Of a stretch of 5,149 nt of DNA, positions 5,020-5,149 are shown one piece after another. The first letter of the stretch is position 1, and each line of letters opens with the position of its first letter. The notes beneath the pieces are model-generated. The model had not been told where the DNA came from, ran no database searches, and saw only the letters and a list, made by a program, of their open reading frames with translations. The stretch is taken from the NCBI GenBank assembly GCA_964497635.1, contig CAZCDB010000074.1:1-5149 (forward strand), read 5' to 3'. The DNA is from CAMDWQ01 sp964497635 (GTDB taxonomy: Bacteria > Omnitrophota > Gorgyraeia > 2-02-FULL-51-18). Position numbers and translations under genes: made by a program.

Positions 5020-5149
5020 CTATCAAATTACAGACGCTATTTAACTATCGGAGTTCTTTTTGTTTTTAATTTTTCCTTTGCCTGCTTGTGACTCCACTCA
5101 TAAGTCGAAGAGAGACGGCCGGTTGGCCGAGGGCAACGCCTTTTGCACA
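5020..5149. other. Right-edge sequence without an assignable gene
   Basis: The stretch has a T-rich tract (about 5054-5077), then a more GC-rich end. Two short frames run off the edge: one on the minus strand from 5147 to a TAG at 5037-5039 (36 codons, Lys-rich end KEKLKTKRTPIVK), and one on the plus strand from GTG 5088 with no ribosome site. Neither shows a recognisable motif, and I would not call either a gene. Confidence 0.3.

Noticed and set aside
4857..5069. 70-codon plus-strand reading frame
   Set aside because: It lies mostly in the palindromic element, is Arg-rich, has no ribosome site, and its reading follows from the repeat's base pattern.
5100..5149. Possible start of a tRNA gene (GGCCGAGGGCAACGCC resembles a Ser/Leu D-arm)
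   Set aside because: No acceptor stem or anticodon arm can be placed before the window ends, so it cannot be supported.

Overview
The window (5149 bp, moderate GC by eye) comes from a bacterium with a Gram-negative-type envelope. The signs are signal peptides, a lipobox lipoprotein, type IV pilin-like proteins of the PulJ and PilX kinds, PilZ and PhoU. The pairing of a PulJ-like pseudopilin with a PilX-type protein carrying a DUF7305-like beta-repeat tail recalls uncultured deep-branching lineages such as Omnitrophota. That placement is an impression from protein style, not a measured assignment.

Layout. At 1-1650 two plus-strand genes form the end of a pilus or type II secretion-like minor pilin operon: the C-terminal part of a PulJ/PilW-like pseudopilin, then a large PilX-like protein with a Ser/Gly/Asn-rich beta-repeat body. 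At 1651-1810 the intergenic space is almost filled by a 124-bp palindromic element with perfect 23-bp inverted arms. At 1811-2212 there is a small secreted protein of unknown function behind a strong Shine-Dalgarno. At 2270-2747 a tiny entericidin-like lipoprotein gene overlaps a PilZ-domain gene. At 2766-3623, on the minus strand, lies an EamA/DMT transporter, convergent with PilZ. At 3648-4844, on the plus strand, a secreted SNase-like nuclease is followed 9 nt later by PhoU. At 4857-5019 sits a second, unrelated palindromic element with 29-bp arms and nested hairpins. The last 130 bp hold no gene I can name.

How it fits together. The pilin genes and the c-di-GMP-responsive PilZ protein suggest a surface or pilus theme on the left side, though PilZ has its own apparent promoter. 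The nuclease and PhoU look co-transcribed and could both relate to phosphate (scavenging from nucleic acid, and control of phosphate uptake), but only adjacency supports this.

The most notable signals are regulatory. The lipoprotein and nuclease genes both lack a Shine-Dalgarno, and each has a good -10 hexamer ending exactly 6 nt before the ATG, which predicts leaderless mRNAs. In the 24-bp gap between the divergent transporter and nuclease genes, a symmetric GTATAATAC can serve as -10 element in both directions. The two palindromic elements, each just after a stop codon, are the other structures the genes do not explain.
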